A stretch of DNA of 64,000 nt from contig MDYQ01000022.1 of the NCBI GenBank assembly GCA_003024175.1, positions 1 through 64,000 of the forward strand, given 5' to 3'. The translations under genes and the position numbers were made by a program. This DNA is from Planoprotostelium fungivorum (taxonomy: Eukaryota; Evosea; Variosea; Cavosteliida; Cavosteliaceae). Below the pieces are notes generated by a model. The model saw only the letters and a program-made list of their open reading frames with translations, did no database searches and was not told where the DNA came from. Positions 23,160 to 34,935 of this stretch are shown one piece after another. Position 1 is the first letter of the stretch, and every line of letters begins with the position of its first letter.

Positions 23160-24114
23160 TTATCTCTTTTTACGATTCCGTGATGGAGGGAGTTTCTTGG
23201 TTGCTGCCTTCTCCTCCATCCTTTCAGGAATAATGTGCATCTCGGCCCACTTATTGAGAGCTTCCACCTGTTCATTCTCAGCTGATCATCTTGGTTTCAC
23301 AATCATCACCTCTCGTATACTCTCTTCTCTCTCTGCAGCCTTGCTCCTGTTCATGTTGTTGTGATTGTGAGCTCGAATGGCTTCTATGATTTTAGTCCTC
23401 TCTGTGTTAGGATCCTCTGGTGGAGGCGAGCGGAAATTGAAGTTGGATGGAGTGTCCATCGTCATACATTGAGCCGTTTCCGTCTGATCAACAGCATGAT
23501 GCACCACTGTGATGGTCAGTGGAAGATTCTTCACCTAAACTCACGTCTTTTGCGACCCAATGACCTCTCGATCGTCTGTTCCGACCCTGAGCTGGGTCTC
23601 ACGGTGACCTTCTTCTTCCCTCTCTGCTGTTCTTTCTGCTCGTAAGTGGGCTCTGTCTTGATCAATCTTACACCAATGATGTCGGCTCACCAATGTGTTT
23701 CAAGCCGTGTGGTTTCTCATCTCGTTCAGGAGATAGAGGAGGAAAATTGACTCTTCTTCCGTATCGTAGTTCGAGAGGAAGTTCCATTGGACTGATCGGT
23801 GTGAGTTTGCGATCACCGCATCGCTCATTCTCCCACTTTCTAGATCGCTCTGTGTTTGATGCTTTGAATGACGGCTCCGCCTCTACCGTCTCCTTGTTCT
23901 TGAAGTTGTCTACGAATGTCTTCCTCCCCTGCAGACCCGCTGAAGGGGATTCATTTGCACCAGCAAACGATAATACGTAGCCGATCTCCTTCGGTTGAAA
24001 GCTTTCAAGGTCGGCTGATGATGGGATGATACACAATCACCTCTCAGGAACGACACGCCTCTTCGTCTTCAGTGAGTGGAATGCCTTGGGGCTGCTGCCT
24101 TCGATGGCATCCAT
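23160..24114 (-). CDS. Basic, probably nuclear protein, unknown
   Basis: Four or more exons joined by short introns, the first of 39 nt. It starts MDAIEGSSPKAFHSLKTKRR. The middle is charged and low in hydrophobics (GRKTFVDNFKNKE, RSRKWENERCGDRK), with a stretch PMELPLELRYGRRVNFPP and then LIKTEPTYEQKEQQRGKKK. The end is helical (SKAAEREESIREVEALNKWA) and closes KKLPPSRNRKKR, a bipartite-like nuclear signal. I recognise no domain. Composition suggests a chromatin or transcription-associated factor; this is inference. Confidence 0.55.
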
Positions 24115-24377
24115 TGTGGAACTCATCGACAGCAAAGGCCGTTAGTTTCAAGCGAGGCATAAATAGCAAATTCGGACTCACTCGTTGTTTTTAGAGAAAT
24201 TCACTTCACAGACATTTCGGTCAGATTATCAAGTGAGGAGAGAAATACACTGAAAGACGTCTTGTAACTTGAGTTCACGACTTTAATGGATTGATCTTCG
24301 TTTTTCTTCTTTTGGCCCAGTTTCTTGTGATACATCGAATTCGCAGACAAAAAGGACATTTTCATCAAAACAAACGG

Positions 24378-25960
24378 ATGCCAATGCCTCACGATGGAAG
24401 AGAAAGAAAGCGACCGAAATATGTGCCTGCATGTGATAGTTGTAAGAAATCACATCTCTCGTGTAGCCTAGGTGAGTTAACATACGTCCTTTTTCCTTAA
24501 GGAATCAGAACGCCCTTGTAATAGATGCGTGAGTAGAGGAACGCTATGCACAGATTACACATCAACCAGAAAGAATGCTCGATCAGCATCATCGGAACAA
24601 CCGATCAACGCTGGTGCGTGATCTCACAAGCATCAATGTCAGTCAATGCCATATTAAAACATCTCCAGCGAATCACTTGGATGTGATGGAGGTCAATCAT
24701 CCGATGGCATTCCTTCTCCCCACAGTCATCGAAGAAATACTGAACGAATCACAGCTAGTGAATATTGAGCCTCTCCCTATGGAGAATCCAACCTCTAGAT
24801 CCAATCAGCATGTAGCGTGAGGCGATCACACGTCCCTCCCTCTGATTACGTCTTCCAGAACAGCCGACATCACTGATCCATCCTATTTGAATCTTCTTTA
24901 CGGCTTGACGACAGACCCCTCATCCCAATCAGATGCATCTCACCCTCCCGGTGATCCATCTTCCCATCATTCCATCCTACTCACACTGATACAGTCGACG
25001 AGAGTCACCTCAAAGATCCATACAAAGTCGTTCCCGATCTGAGAGAAAAAGTCCGACGGAGAATCGAGAGCGGCATCGAGAGGTGATCCATTCTTCAAGT
25101 GAAATCACATTCAATCAGATGATCATATGATTATGTTATCATGATATTATGAATTCAATTCGATCGATTGAGAATAAATAGAGGTTCGATGAGCTGTGAT
25201 TCGACGATTTCTACGAGTTTCATGATGAATTACGAAGAGAAGAAGAACCGAGTCCTACGCTTCGTAACGGAAGAACAGAAGGAGAAGATGAAAGAAGATT
25301 TCACCATCGAGTTAGAGGTGACATCGTCCTCTCTTTCCAACTCACGAGAGCAGAAGTGCGTGAGACATTCGAACGAAACGGACACGCCGAGTATCATCTG
25401 GTTGCAATACGGTGCCATCCATCACGTCAATCAGGCTTACAAGGACCTCACCGGTTTCTCTCATCCTCTCCCATCCACGGACGAAGACCACCTCTATGAC
25501 GAGATGTTTCACCACTCGAAAGATTTCGATCACACCAAGGTGAACGTGTGCGGTGGAGAAAAAAGACTGAAGGAGATAGATGCTGAGGGAGAGAGTGTTG
25601 AATGGAGAGAAGTTTGTGATGTATCCGGGACAGGTGAGGGAGACGATGAGAAGAGGTTGCAGACAAAGGATAGCTCAGGATCTGGAAGAACCTTCAGAAG
25701 CTGCCGGTCACCCTTAAGAAGGGACCTGACAATGTTTCAGAGGCTTACATCGAATGTGAGAAAGTCATGAAAATTGTGGATGATCATCGTTTTTCCATGA
25801 TGGACCTGATGATCATCATGACGATGGCGTTGATGAAGATCTGATGTGGACAGGTGTCATGTCCGTCACCATCAAGAGAGACCTTCTACTGCTTCCCGTC
25901 GTTTATTACGCCACCCTACTTCCCTCTCCTTCGGTCTTGAAGCAGATGTATCCTCTCTGA
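24378..25960 (+). CDS. Zn2Cys6 transcription factor with PAS-like domain (copy A)
   Basis: The N-terminus MPMPHDGRERKRPKYV leads into a zinc binuclear cluster, CDSCKKSHLSC in exon 1 and RPCNRCVSRGTLC in exon 2, giving the six cysteines of the Gal4 type. Central exons carry KVRRRIESGIER and RVLRFVTEEQKEKMKEDF. A PAS-like segment follows (PSIIWLQYGAIHHVNQAYKD, LTGFSHPLP), then a last exon with VMSVTIKRDLLLLPVVYYAT. This order (Zn cluster, then PAS, then a conserved V-K-D tail) resembles the fungal ERT1/AcuK family of gluconeogenesis regulators. The neighbour downstream is a tail-to-tail paralogue. Internal exon edges are approximate. Confidence 0.72.
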
Positions 25961-25985
25961 TCCACCGTCACCCTCTACCACTCGT

Positions 25986-27212
25986 TCACTGAACGGAAGA
26001 CTCTTCGGTGAGCGGATCGGGTTGGATCTGCAGGATGAACAGCTGAGGTAACATGAGCAAGTCTCTCTTCACGGACAATACAAAGTTGCACATCCTGTAC
26101 TCCTCTCCCTCCTTCCTCTGTCAGATCCATCCATCGTTCGACCTCTCACGATACAGTCTGCCCGTCCGTATTTCGACCTGCAGAAGACAGAATCACTCTT
26201 CTGTTCGAGGTAGCTCTGGTGGATGTACCTTCGGATCATCTGAGCCATTGGAGGAGAGAACACCTGTTCATGTCAGAGCGATCCACGGGGGCAGCGGAAT
26301 CACGCGAAGGAGAGTCGTATCGTCACGACAGGGGAGAGGACAAGTTAGACCCAGAGTCAGGTGTGCGGATTGGTTGTAATAGTGAATGGTCATGGAACGA
26401 TCCCAGATGATGGTCGGGGTGTCCGAGTGATGGGCTGATGTGGACATGACCTGGGGGATGTGAGGCTGTGATGTCGAGAACATCTTCACCTGTAATTGTT
26501 GCTGGAAACCTTGGTGTAACGATTCCTTCTGCTCCGAGTTGACGAAACGGCACAGTGCTCTCATCTGTTGATGTCATGACGTGATGTGTGCTTGTCTTTG
26601 CGAGACAGGCAGTCGTTCACCTTCTTACGTATGAGATCGATGGTCTCTTTGACTGTGGTGTCAGGTTTCAATTGCCCTCTTTGTCGATCAGCTGTGACCT
26701 CGCGTTGACTTCTCACTCTTCCTCGTGATAGGCGACGTAGCGTCCCAAACTGCAAGGAATGGTCTGAAACGAATCTGAAAAGAGGGGAGATTGTTCATCG
26801 TCTCTGTTTCCATCCTGGGGGAATAAAAGCCTCCACACATCATCTCTATCGTCTCTCACAACCTTTTCATCTCATGATGAAAGTCAGAGAGGGATCGATC
26901 CACGGGTGGGCACCTGATGAGAGGAAGCACGAAGTACGGTGACTGTCTCTCATCTGACTCAGAGGTGATTCACGATCTATCCGAGCGACTTTGGACTTCG
27001 ACTCTCCTTCTATGCAATGAATACCCCTCGTCTCGCATCTTCCGCAAGGTCTGGCTAATCGAATGAGGGGACAGTATCAGACAGAACGCACCGCCATCGC
27101 AAGACAGATGGCTTTTTCGGCAGCCGTTACATGCGATTCGTTTGATTGTCTTCGCTGGGTCACCCAAGAGTAGATCAAAACCGAGTTCGTGTGCTGATGA
27201 CGGTTGATTCAT
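25986..27212 (-). CDS. Zn2Cys6 transcription factor with PAS-like domain (copy B)
   Basis: Starts MNQPSSAHELGFDLLLGDP. The zinc cluster is CNGCRKSHLSC, then after an intron RPCGRCETRGIHC. Further exons hold PDTTVKETIDLIRKKVNDCL, RALCRFVNSEQKESLHQGF and the PAS-like TPTIIWDRSMTIHYYNQSAH. The last exon reads NFVLSVKRDLLMLPQLFILQ and ends TEESSVQ. It matches copy A block for block (CRKSHLSC with CKKSHLSC, RFVNSEQKE with RFVTEEQKE), so the two arose by duplication, long enough ago to diverge widely. Only 25 bp separate their stop codons. Confidence 0.72.
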
Positions 27213-27605
27213 GAGGGCACTGAGGGCGATTGTTATAAGCGAATAAACATTTCAAGTTCGGCAGGAGATTGATGGCGTCATCGTGATGTCTGTCGAGTGT
27301 GACGAAACGGATGGACTCACGTAAGACTGAGGATCTATTCAGAACAAGATCAATGGTGTAAAACCAAAGAGATCAAAGATAATATCTTATTCTCAAAATT
27401 AACAGACAAAATCCTGAGCTCTACAGCTGGCAATGTGTATTCTTCATATGGCTCTCGATGGTGTCCTCATGATTTCGAGGTGTCTATCATCGAGGCTGCT
27501 CTCCTTATTTGCGAGCATCGTGCATACAAGCAGCGAGAACCATGGCTCGGAAGATTTTGTTTCAATGGAGTGAAACGATGATTCCGGTTTACACAATCAC
27601 CGACG
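27213..27605. promoter_or_regulatory. Divergent upstream region of factor B and the CP-repeat gene
   Basis: About 390 bp between the start of factor B on the minus strand and the signal-peptide exon of the CP-repeat gene on the plus strand. Locally AT-rich (27340-27410). A + strand open frame (27509-27730) overlaps the first exon and intron of the CP gene in another frame and is not convincing. Confidence 0.4.
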
Positions 27606-30042
27606 ATGAAAAAGTTATACGTCATCCTCCTCTTACTAGCTCTGTCCTACGTGAGAAACGTCATCCTTTTCTTCTGTACTTCGAAGAGAACCACAGTGAC
27701 TCATATATTCAATGGCTCTCCATTCATTGACTGAACTTGGACCAGGCGGCTGAGCTATCTTTAGACGAGATCAACGGTGGAGAGAATCACATTGAATCGT
27801 CTCATTCAGAGATCGACCAAGAAGAGAAATGGAAGAATTGCCCATACTTCCGTGCTGGGCACTGTCCTTTCGATCCTGCTCATCCTGAACCCATCAATTG
27901 GTCGGAAATCCGCTCTTTATGTCCCGCATTCAAGGTATGTCTACAAAACCCCTGATGTTAGCGTGTCATAGAGGACAACCCGAATCATCTCGATGAGAAC
28001 AAACGCCTGAACATTTCTTAGGATGGATGTCCATACAAAGATATGGACGTCAGTAAGGTGAAGAACTGTCCCGCCTTTGCTGATGGAAAGTGTCCTTTCG
28101 ACGATGCCTCCACCAAACAGATCGACTTCTCCAAGATCAAAGATTGCCCCGCCTTCAAGGTGATTCGCCTCACGAATCGCTCACATCTGATCTTTCAACA
28201 GAACCACAAGTGTCCCTACACCCACCACCACCAGAAGACTGCCGCAGATGCGGCCGATCAGACCCACGACGCCACCGTCGACGCAGCTGAGAAGTCTGTC
28301 AAGTGTCCCTTCTTTGGCAAGGGCTGTCCTTTTGATCCCTCTAACCCTCACGCTTTCGATGCCACAAAGGCAAAAGACTGTCCAGCCTTCAAGGTAAGAC
28401 TCTCTTTCTTATATAGACACGGAGTTGAGAGAATGTAACAGGACGGATGCCCCTACAAGGACATGGATGTCAGCAAGTTGAAGAAGTGTCCCGCCTTCGC
28501 TGATGGAAAGTGCCCCTTCGATGGAACGAAGGACATCGACTACAGCAAGATCAAGGATTGTCCCGCTTTCAAGGTAAGAGTTAAAATTCCGAGGAGATGA
28601 TATTCAATTCATCAGGATCACAAGTGTCCCTACGCTCATCACCACGGAAATGAGAAGGAAGGCGATCAGACTCATGACGCCACCGTTGACGCCGCCGAAA
28701 AATCCGTAAAGTGCCCCTTCTTTGGTAAGGGCTGCCCATTTGACCCCTCTAACCCTCACTCCTTCGATGCCGCAAAGGCGAAGGACTGCCCTGCCTTCAA
28801 GGTGGAACGTATCATCTCAGTTCAAGACTGAAAATGAAATAGGATGGTTGCCCCTACAAGGATATGGACGTCAGCAAGTTGAAGAAGTGCCCTGCCTTCG
28901 CTGATGGAAAGTGCCCCTTCGACGGAAGCAAAGACATCGACTACAGCAAGATCAAGGACTGCCCCGCCTTCAAGGTGAAGAGATTTCGAAATTTCGGTGA
29001 GATTCACGTGGAAGTAGGATCACAAGTGTCCCTACGCCCACCACCACCAGCATGGAGAGAAGAAGGAAGGCGATCAGACCCACGATGCCACCGTCGACGC
29101 CGCGGAAAAATCCGTAAAGTGTCCCTTCTTTGGTAAGGGCTGCCCATTCGACCCATCCAACCCTCACTCTTTCGATGCCACAAAGGCAAAAGACTGTCCA
29201 GCCTTCAAGGTAAGACTCTCTTTCTTATATAGACACGGAGCTGAAAGTAACAGGACGGATGCCCCTACAAGGACATGGATGTCAGCAAGTTGAAGAAGTG
29301 TCCCGCCTTCGCTGATGGAAAGTGCCCCTTCGATGGAACGAAGGACATCGACTACAGCAAGATCAAGGACTGCCCCGCCTTCAAGGTCGCTTCAAACATC
29401 ATCATCATCATCGACTCAACCTCTCTTCAGGATCACAAGTGTCCCTACGCCCACCACCACCAGCACGGAAATGAGAAGAAGGAAGGCGATCAGACCCACG
29501 AGGCCACTGCCGACGCCGCCGAAAAATCCGTAAAGTGCCCCTTCTTTGGTAAGGGCTGCCCATTTGACCCCTCTAACCCTCACTCCTTCGATGCCGCAAA
29601 GGCGAAGGACTGCCCTGCTTTCAAGGTGATGAAGTATGCTCGAGACCAGCACTGAACGTGGAAGCAGGACGGCTGCCCCTACAAGGATATGGACGTCAGC
29701 AAGTTGAAGAAATGTCCCGCTTTCGCTGATGGAAAATGCCCCTTCGACGGAAGCAAAGACATCGATTACAGCAAGATGAAAGACTGCCCAGCCTTCAAGG
29801 TGAAATTCAGCCGAAAAGACGATCAATTCCAGTAGCTGGGAACTCACTGTGCTTCACAGGATGGATGCCCTTACGCAAAGGACACCGCTCAGGTGTCAAA
29901 GGAGGGTGAGGCACACACCGACACAGAGAAGAGAGGAGAGGAGGAGAAGAAAGAGGAGAAGAAGGAGGAGGAGCAGGTTCCCCGCTGCCCGTTCCATCAC
30001 CTGCACTACGCCTCTGGAAAGAAACCTGTGGGACACCACTAG
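27606..30042 (+). CDS. Secreted cysteine-proline repeat protein
   Basis: Twelve exons encode about 615 residues. Exon 1 (27606-27650) is the signal peptide MKKLYVILLLLALSY. Exons 2-12 encode the mature protein, with all introns in phase 0 and all central exons ending at CPAFK before the donor. Two exon types alternate. Type A (44-46 residues, exons 3, 5, 7, 9, 11) reads DGCPYKDMDVSKLKKCPAFA then KCPF and DCPAFK. Type B (62-65 residues, exons 4, 6, 8, 10) reads DHKCPYAHHH, a charged linker, KSVKCPFFGKGCPF and DCPAFK. By my reading all 41 cysteines are followed by proline. Type B adds His-rich HHHQHG. Exon 12 ends in a Glu/Lys run and RCPFHHLHYASG. Cys-Pro is the core of heme regulatory motifs, so heme or metal binding outside the cell is a testable idea, not shown. 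Confidence 0.85.
28442..29799 (+). repeat. Duplicated exon block inside the CP-repeat gene
   Basis: Exons 5-7 (from 28442) and exons 9-11 (from 29254) repeat the same order with an offset of 812 bp and near-identical coding sequence. The introns preceding exons 5 and 9 (from 28394 and 29210) also share a long match starting gtaagactctctttcttata, so the copy included intron sequence and is fairly recent. Introns elsewhere in the array are unrelated, which fits older duplications. Confidence 0.8.
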
Positions 30043-30388
30043 ATAAAAATAAAAGTCCGATATGAAAGTGCCCAGGGGTTGAGGTGTCCCAGAGACCAGG
30101 GATACACAAAGAGCTGTGGCGAATTCATCGCGATAAAGAGGAGGAATAAATAGTTCCAAGTGAGAAGGAAGTCAGCACGATCACAATGTCCGCGGCATCC
30201 ATGGTTCTTCCTTCCTCCATACTGAGAGCGTCCGCAACGGAGGAGCAAGTTCCAAGAGAAGGAGGGTTCTACCGTGTAGTGGAGTACCTCAGTCAGGCCA
30301 ATTCATCTCTCACTGTGGTCGCTCAGCAAGACCAATCACCACAAACACCAATCACATTCACTCCGAGATACTCAAAGAAGGATCTCAG
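30043..30388. promoter_or_regulatory. Spacer between CP-repeat and Q/Y-rich genes
   Basis: About 345 bp on the same-strand path. An AATAAA-like AAATAAAAGT lies just after the CP-repeat stop (30043-30053). A + strand frame starting MSAASMVLPSSILRASATEE (30186-30425) overlaps the next gene's start in another frame. It could be an upstream ORF or chance. Confidence 0.35.
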
Positions 30389-31542
30389 ATGGTCAACCGC
30401 TCGGGCGCCAGTATCTTCCTCTTAGCCACAGCTCTGTGTATCACTTTACATGCAGTACAGGGGCAGCAGTTCGGCCAGTTCAACCAATATAACCAGTTCA
30501 GCCCAGGCTTCGGTCAGACATTCGGATTCCTTCCTTCTATTCAGAACACATTGAACCCATTCGTGACCAATCTCTTGGGCTCTCCCGGTATCATCCAGAC
30601 TCCTCTCTATAATCGCGCATACGGCCTCCCAGCCGGTCGCACAGTGACCGCCATTATGCATGCCGAAGAGGACTCGAAGACTCGCGGCTCTACCACCCCT
30701 TCTTCTTCCTCTTCCTCGGCACAGCCCAAAGTGGGCTACGTGAACAGCCAGAACAGCAATCAGAACAACAACAAATACAAGGCGAACGATTACGATCCCT
30801 ATGGAAACAGCAACCAATACGGACAGCAATACCAATACGGTCAGTTCTATCCCCAACAGGGCTACGGACAACAACAACAGCAGCAGCAGCAGTACGACCC
30901 ATACTCTCAGCCCACTTATGTTCAATACCCCCAATACCCTCAGTTCCAGCAGTCTTCTGGTGGGTCTCATCCTCCCTCCTCTTTCGATTGACTGACATTC
31001 CTCTAGGTCTGTTGGGCTTCCCCAATCAATACATCGTCCAACAAGGTATACAGCCCGTCATGTCTCAGACCCCAGGCCAACTTCCCCTCGGTACCCCCCT
31101 CGCTGCCCCTCAACCCGTCCCAGTCGGCATCATCTACCACGCTGTCAACCCCAGCAGCTCCATCATGCAGACCACCACCGACAGAGACAAGGCCGTCAAG
31201 GTCAGCCAGCTCTACCGCACGAACGCTCCCCTCCCCAGCGGAAAGAGAGCTCTCCACACCGGAGAGCAGTTTGGAGAGGGCGCCCTCGGTTTCAACGTCC
31301 AGCCCGACAGCGACGAGGGCTACATGGACACCACTCACTTCTCTCCCGCTCTCAACCCTCCCATCGGTAGCGATGTTGGACTCATGAGAATGAACGAAGA
31401 TAAGACGTGGACCTCTGTGCCGGGTGTGACCGATCCAGAGACGAAGAGATTGGTCAGTGATCTGGGAGACAACCCATCCGGAGATTACGTCTACACCTAC
31501 TCCATGCCAGAGAAGGCACAGGAGGCTACGGCGTCCTCTTAA
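30389..31542 (+). CDS. Secreted Gln/Tyr-rich protein
   Basis: Begins MVNRSGASIFLLATALCITL with cleavage expected after AVQG. The first third is rich in Gln, Phe and Tyr (QQFGQFNQYNQFSPGFGQTF). A Ser tract and an Asn/Gln/Tyr stretch with a run of eight Gln (QGYGQQQQQQQQYDPY) follow. One 49-nt intron near 30960 leads into a more ordinary second half (PVPVGIIYHAVNPSSS, DRDKAVKVSQLYRTNAPLP, TWTSVPGVTDPETKRLVSDL). There are no cysteines in the mature part. The prion-like, Q/Y-rich region could phase-separate or form fibres in a cell coat or matrix; this is inference. It ends convergent with SYF1. Confidence 0.75.
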
Positions 31543-31699
31543 TAGTTGTACAATACAAGGAAGCATCCTCTATTTTCGTCTCTCTTGTTCTCACTCTGTC
31601 CACTGTCATTCTCTCTGTGATTCTCCTCTCTCTGTGACCACACGATGAAATTGATGATGATGACAACGATGATGAATAAAAGCTGTGGCCGTGATTGGT

Positions 31700-34600
31700 T
31701 TATTCTTTCGCTTCAGTTGCAGTTTCGGTGGCAGCCTCGTCTTCCAACTTGCGTTTCTTCATCCTCTCCAGAGCACCCATTCCCTTTCCACCCGGCACAG
31801 GGACACCCTCGCTGACGTTATTGGCGATGACTCTGTCGGGGACAGTCATCTGCTCGAACTGGAGGGCATCGTGTTCCTCTAAATCGATCTCTTCGATGTT
31901 GGGGCGAACGGCTCTGCCGCTGTCGTCGATCTCCTGCTCCTCTCTCTTTGTCTCCTGCACGGTTGTGCCTGGAACTGCACCACCAGCGATGAAACCTTGG
32001 ACGGCACCCGCGTTCGACACGCCTCCCTGCATGTAGTTGATCGAGCTCGAATATTGGGCCTGGTGGTGTCAGACTACAACGAGACAATGGCGGGTTGTAG
32101 TTTCACCTGGACGGAACGTTTGATTCGGAGCATTTCTTTGAAGGTGTCGACGTTTCCGTGCTCGACTTCGAATTCCCTCCACTTGTTCCAGAAGGCATTG
32201 TCCGTTCGCGGATCGCAGAATTGAGAGCAGTGAGTGTAGACCGCCCTGGCTCGGTCGATCTCGCCCATCTTCCTCTCCAACTCTGCGTATCTCATGCACA
32301 TTTTCTGGAATATTCAATCTACAACGTTGTAGTGGGGGTCTTCACCTTGACGACCTTGTCGGGTAGAACTTCGATGGCCTTCTCATAGATTTCCCTCGTC
32401 TTGATTACACCAAAGAATTCAGTGGCACGATTGATGTACAGAGAGAACATGGCAAACTTGTCCTTATCCTCCACCGCTGTTCTCCGTTAGCACTGACTCT
32501 ATCTACAACGAGCCGACGGTACGCCTGAAAGCCGTGGCTCACCCTTCGTCGCACGATCGTAGATGGCCATAGCTCTCCTTGCCATACCAAATTGTTCTTC
32601 CAGGTTAGCGTACAAGATGTAAAAGACCTTCACGTCAGTCTGGGGGATCTCCGTGACAGCCTGCTCGAACAGCTCTCTCGCCCTCTCCATCTTTCGACCT
32701 GAAATTTCACTCAGTTTTCTGTGACGTGTCGGGTTGGCCGTACCTGCGTAACGCTCGACGAATTTGGTGAGGTAGCACAGCCACAGGTCGAGATTGTGAG
32801 GGTAACGGAAGAGAGAAATGCCCTTCTCGTACACCTTGAATCCCTCTTCCCACATCCTGTTCTCTTCCAAAAAAGTCGCAAAGTTGATGATGTACTGTGG
32901 TGTCGCCGCTTTCTGCATTTCTCTCAGTCTCGCGAACGTCGACAGTAGATGTCCCACCGTTTCGATCATCTTCTCGTAGACAGCCTTTGTCGACATTACG
33001 TCTCCCACGCTCTCCTCGAAATCTGCGTAGAGGGCCCAAATTTTCGAGTTCCTGTACACTTTGCTCTGTACCGATTCTTCTTTTCCCGCCGTTTTTCCCA
33101 GGATATTGTCGGGTATCTGTCTGGGTCAGGGTGACGTCATCAAGCGTCCCACCTTGGTGGCTCTCTCTAAGATGCTTCTGGCCCTCTCGATCTCACCGTG
33201 TCTCAATTCCATCTCCACTGCCTGTGGAGTGTGAGTGATCGTTGTAGATGAATGAGACGCACGTGGCAGTACACCGTGGCGAGGTCTTCGACGTATCGGA
33301 ATTTCGCGTCGGTCGCTTTTCGCAGAATCTTCCTCGCAGATTCGAGATCACCTCCGTCTTCGTAATACTTTGCGAAGCTCGTCCAGATCTGGTGGGGTCT
33401 ACCCTTCGCTTTCTGTACGTAACCTGAGTTTTCTCCTTCCCGCCAAATTTACCTGAGGGTCGATGGTCTCTATGGCTTGGTGGTACGTCTGTACTACCAT
33501 GTTGGGGTTGCTCGCGTACAATTCTGCCCTCTTCAGCCACTCTGACACCTGGTGAGGATTCTGACGCAGCAACACCGAATTGACCAGAAGAGCTTGTCTC
33601 TCGATGAGGTGATCGTACCGACTGATCTGAATGTCCATGTCCTCATCTGCATCATGTCATCATCAACATAACGAGGGACGATGTCTACCTGATACAGTCA
33701 TCTCCCCATTCATCTGCATGTCGATCAATTTGTCTTCGTATGTGGCGTAAGCGTCCCAGATTTGGGTGAAATCTCTGACAGTGATGACAGTGTTCATTCC
33801 TTCCTCAAATATGTCTCTCGACTGTGACTTCATCAGCTGCATGAATGTTTTGTCGACGATCACCTTGTCGACATTGTCGAGACGGATGTAGTAGTCGGCC
33901 AGGGTGGTCCACAGTTTACCAACTTGATCGCTGAATCTCTTCAGGCCGCTTCGAATGATCGGCTCCACTTGGAGGCTCTTGATCTTGTCTGTGGAGTGTC
34001 GGTGATGATGATGATGATGAGATTCACCTGAGTGCTTGGAGATGATCTCACAGAGCTGTATCCAGTACTGGTGCTTCGATTTACCCGATGGAGATGTGAA
34101 TTCTCCGTCGTTGACGATCTTGGTGATGTTGAGGGCGGCCTCGTTCCATTCTTTCGCACCGACAAGATAATCCACGTATTCTTCAATGTGACTGGGTTCC
34201 CACTGTGAGAGAATCAGATGCGGATTCGATCACATGTGGATCACGATATGAGATGGATGAAGAAGAGAAGAATCGACTCTGTGTGAGATGAAGAGGATGG
34301 AGGTCTCACTCGGATGAATCTACGATGGACACGAATGGCGGTCAATACGGGCACGTGGGGTTGTTTGGCGAATTTAACGTAAGACCTCCATATCCTGTCG
34401 TGCTGTGTGACGGCCAGACTGCGAAGAGCTCGATCGTAACCTTCTCTTGTCCTCGTGATCAGCTTCTGAGCGGAGAGAAACTCGCAATACTCCAACCAAA
34501 TACGCGGCATCTGCCGAAATGGTGAATGACGGAACACATCATGTATCACATTTCACCTTATGGAGGTGAACGAGACATCTTTCGTAGGTTCGGTTGACCT

Positions 34601-34935
34601 GCTCGAAGATATGGTCTTTGGGTGATTTTCCACGTGTCTCCTGACGTAGCTCTGCGAGATATGCATGCCACAATTTGTAACTTCCGGGAAGAAATGAGAG
34701 GGCTCTCTCGTAGATAGTGGCCCTCTTCTTGATATCCTTATCTATCTCATACTCCAGATACCTGATCCAGAGCTTCACAATGTAAGGATTACGGAGCAGG
34801 TCTTCCTCATAATTGGCCTCGCCATCGTCCTGGAAGGATGAGTTATAGAGAACGAGAGAACACCTAACTCACGAGGAGTGCAGCCTCGTTGGTCATTCGG
34901 TCTGATTTGCCAATGGAAGAGATGAGATCACCCAT
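31700..34935 (-). CDS. SYF1: Pre-mRNA-splicing factor SYF1 (XAB2)
   Basis: About a dozen exons encode HAT repeats along nearly the whole length, for example KLWIRYLEYEIDKDIKKRA, RTYERCLVHLHK, RIWLEYCEFLSAQKLITRT, DRIWRSYVKFAKQPHVPV, KIWALYADFEESVGDVMSTK and FAMFSLYINRATEFFGV. The conserved tail NYMQGGVSNAGAVQGFI and LEEHDALQFEQMTVPD, then KKRKLEDE, is diagnostic of SYF1/XAB2. The protein is part of the NTC/Prp19-associated complex of the active spliceosome, and in animals also of transcription-coupled repair. Start MGDLISSIGKSDRMTNEAAL at 34935; an in-frame Met lies at 34947. Three introns carry the CTACAACG/CGTTGTAG word. Confidence 0.93.

Noticed and set aside
28090-28290. CP-repeat region as a CRISPR-like or satellite array
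   Set aside because: The repeats are protein-coding exons with conserved reading frame, phase-0 introns and alternating modules.
30186-30425. 79-codon frame upstream of the Q/Y-rich gene
   Set aside because: It overlaps the signal-peptide start of the next gene in another frame. It may be an upstream ORF, but nothing supports a separate protein.
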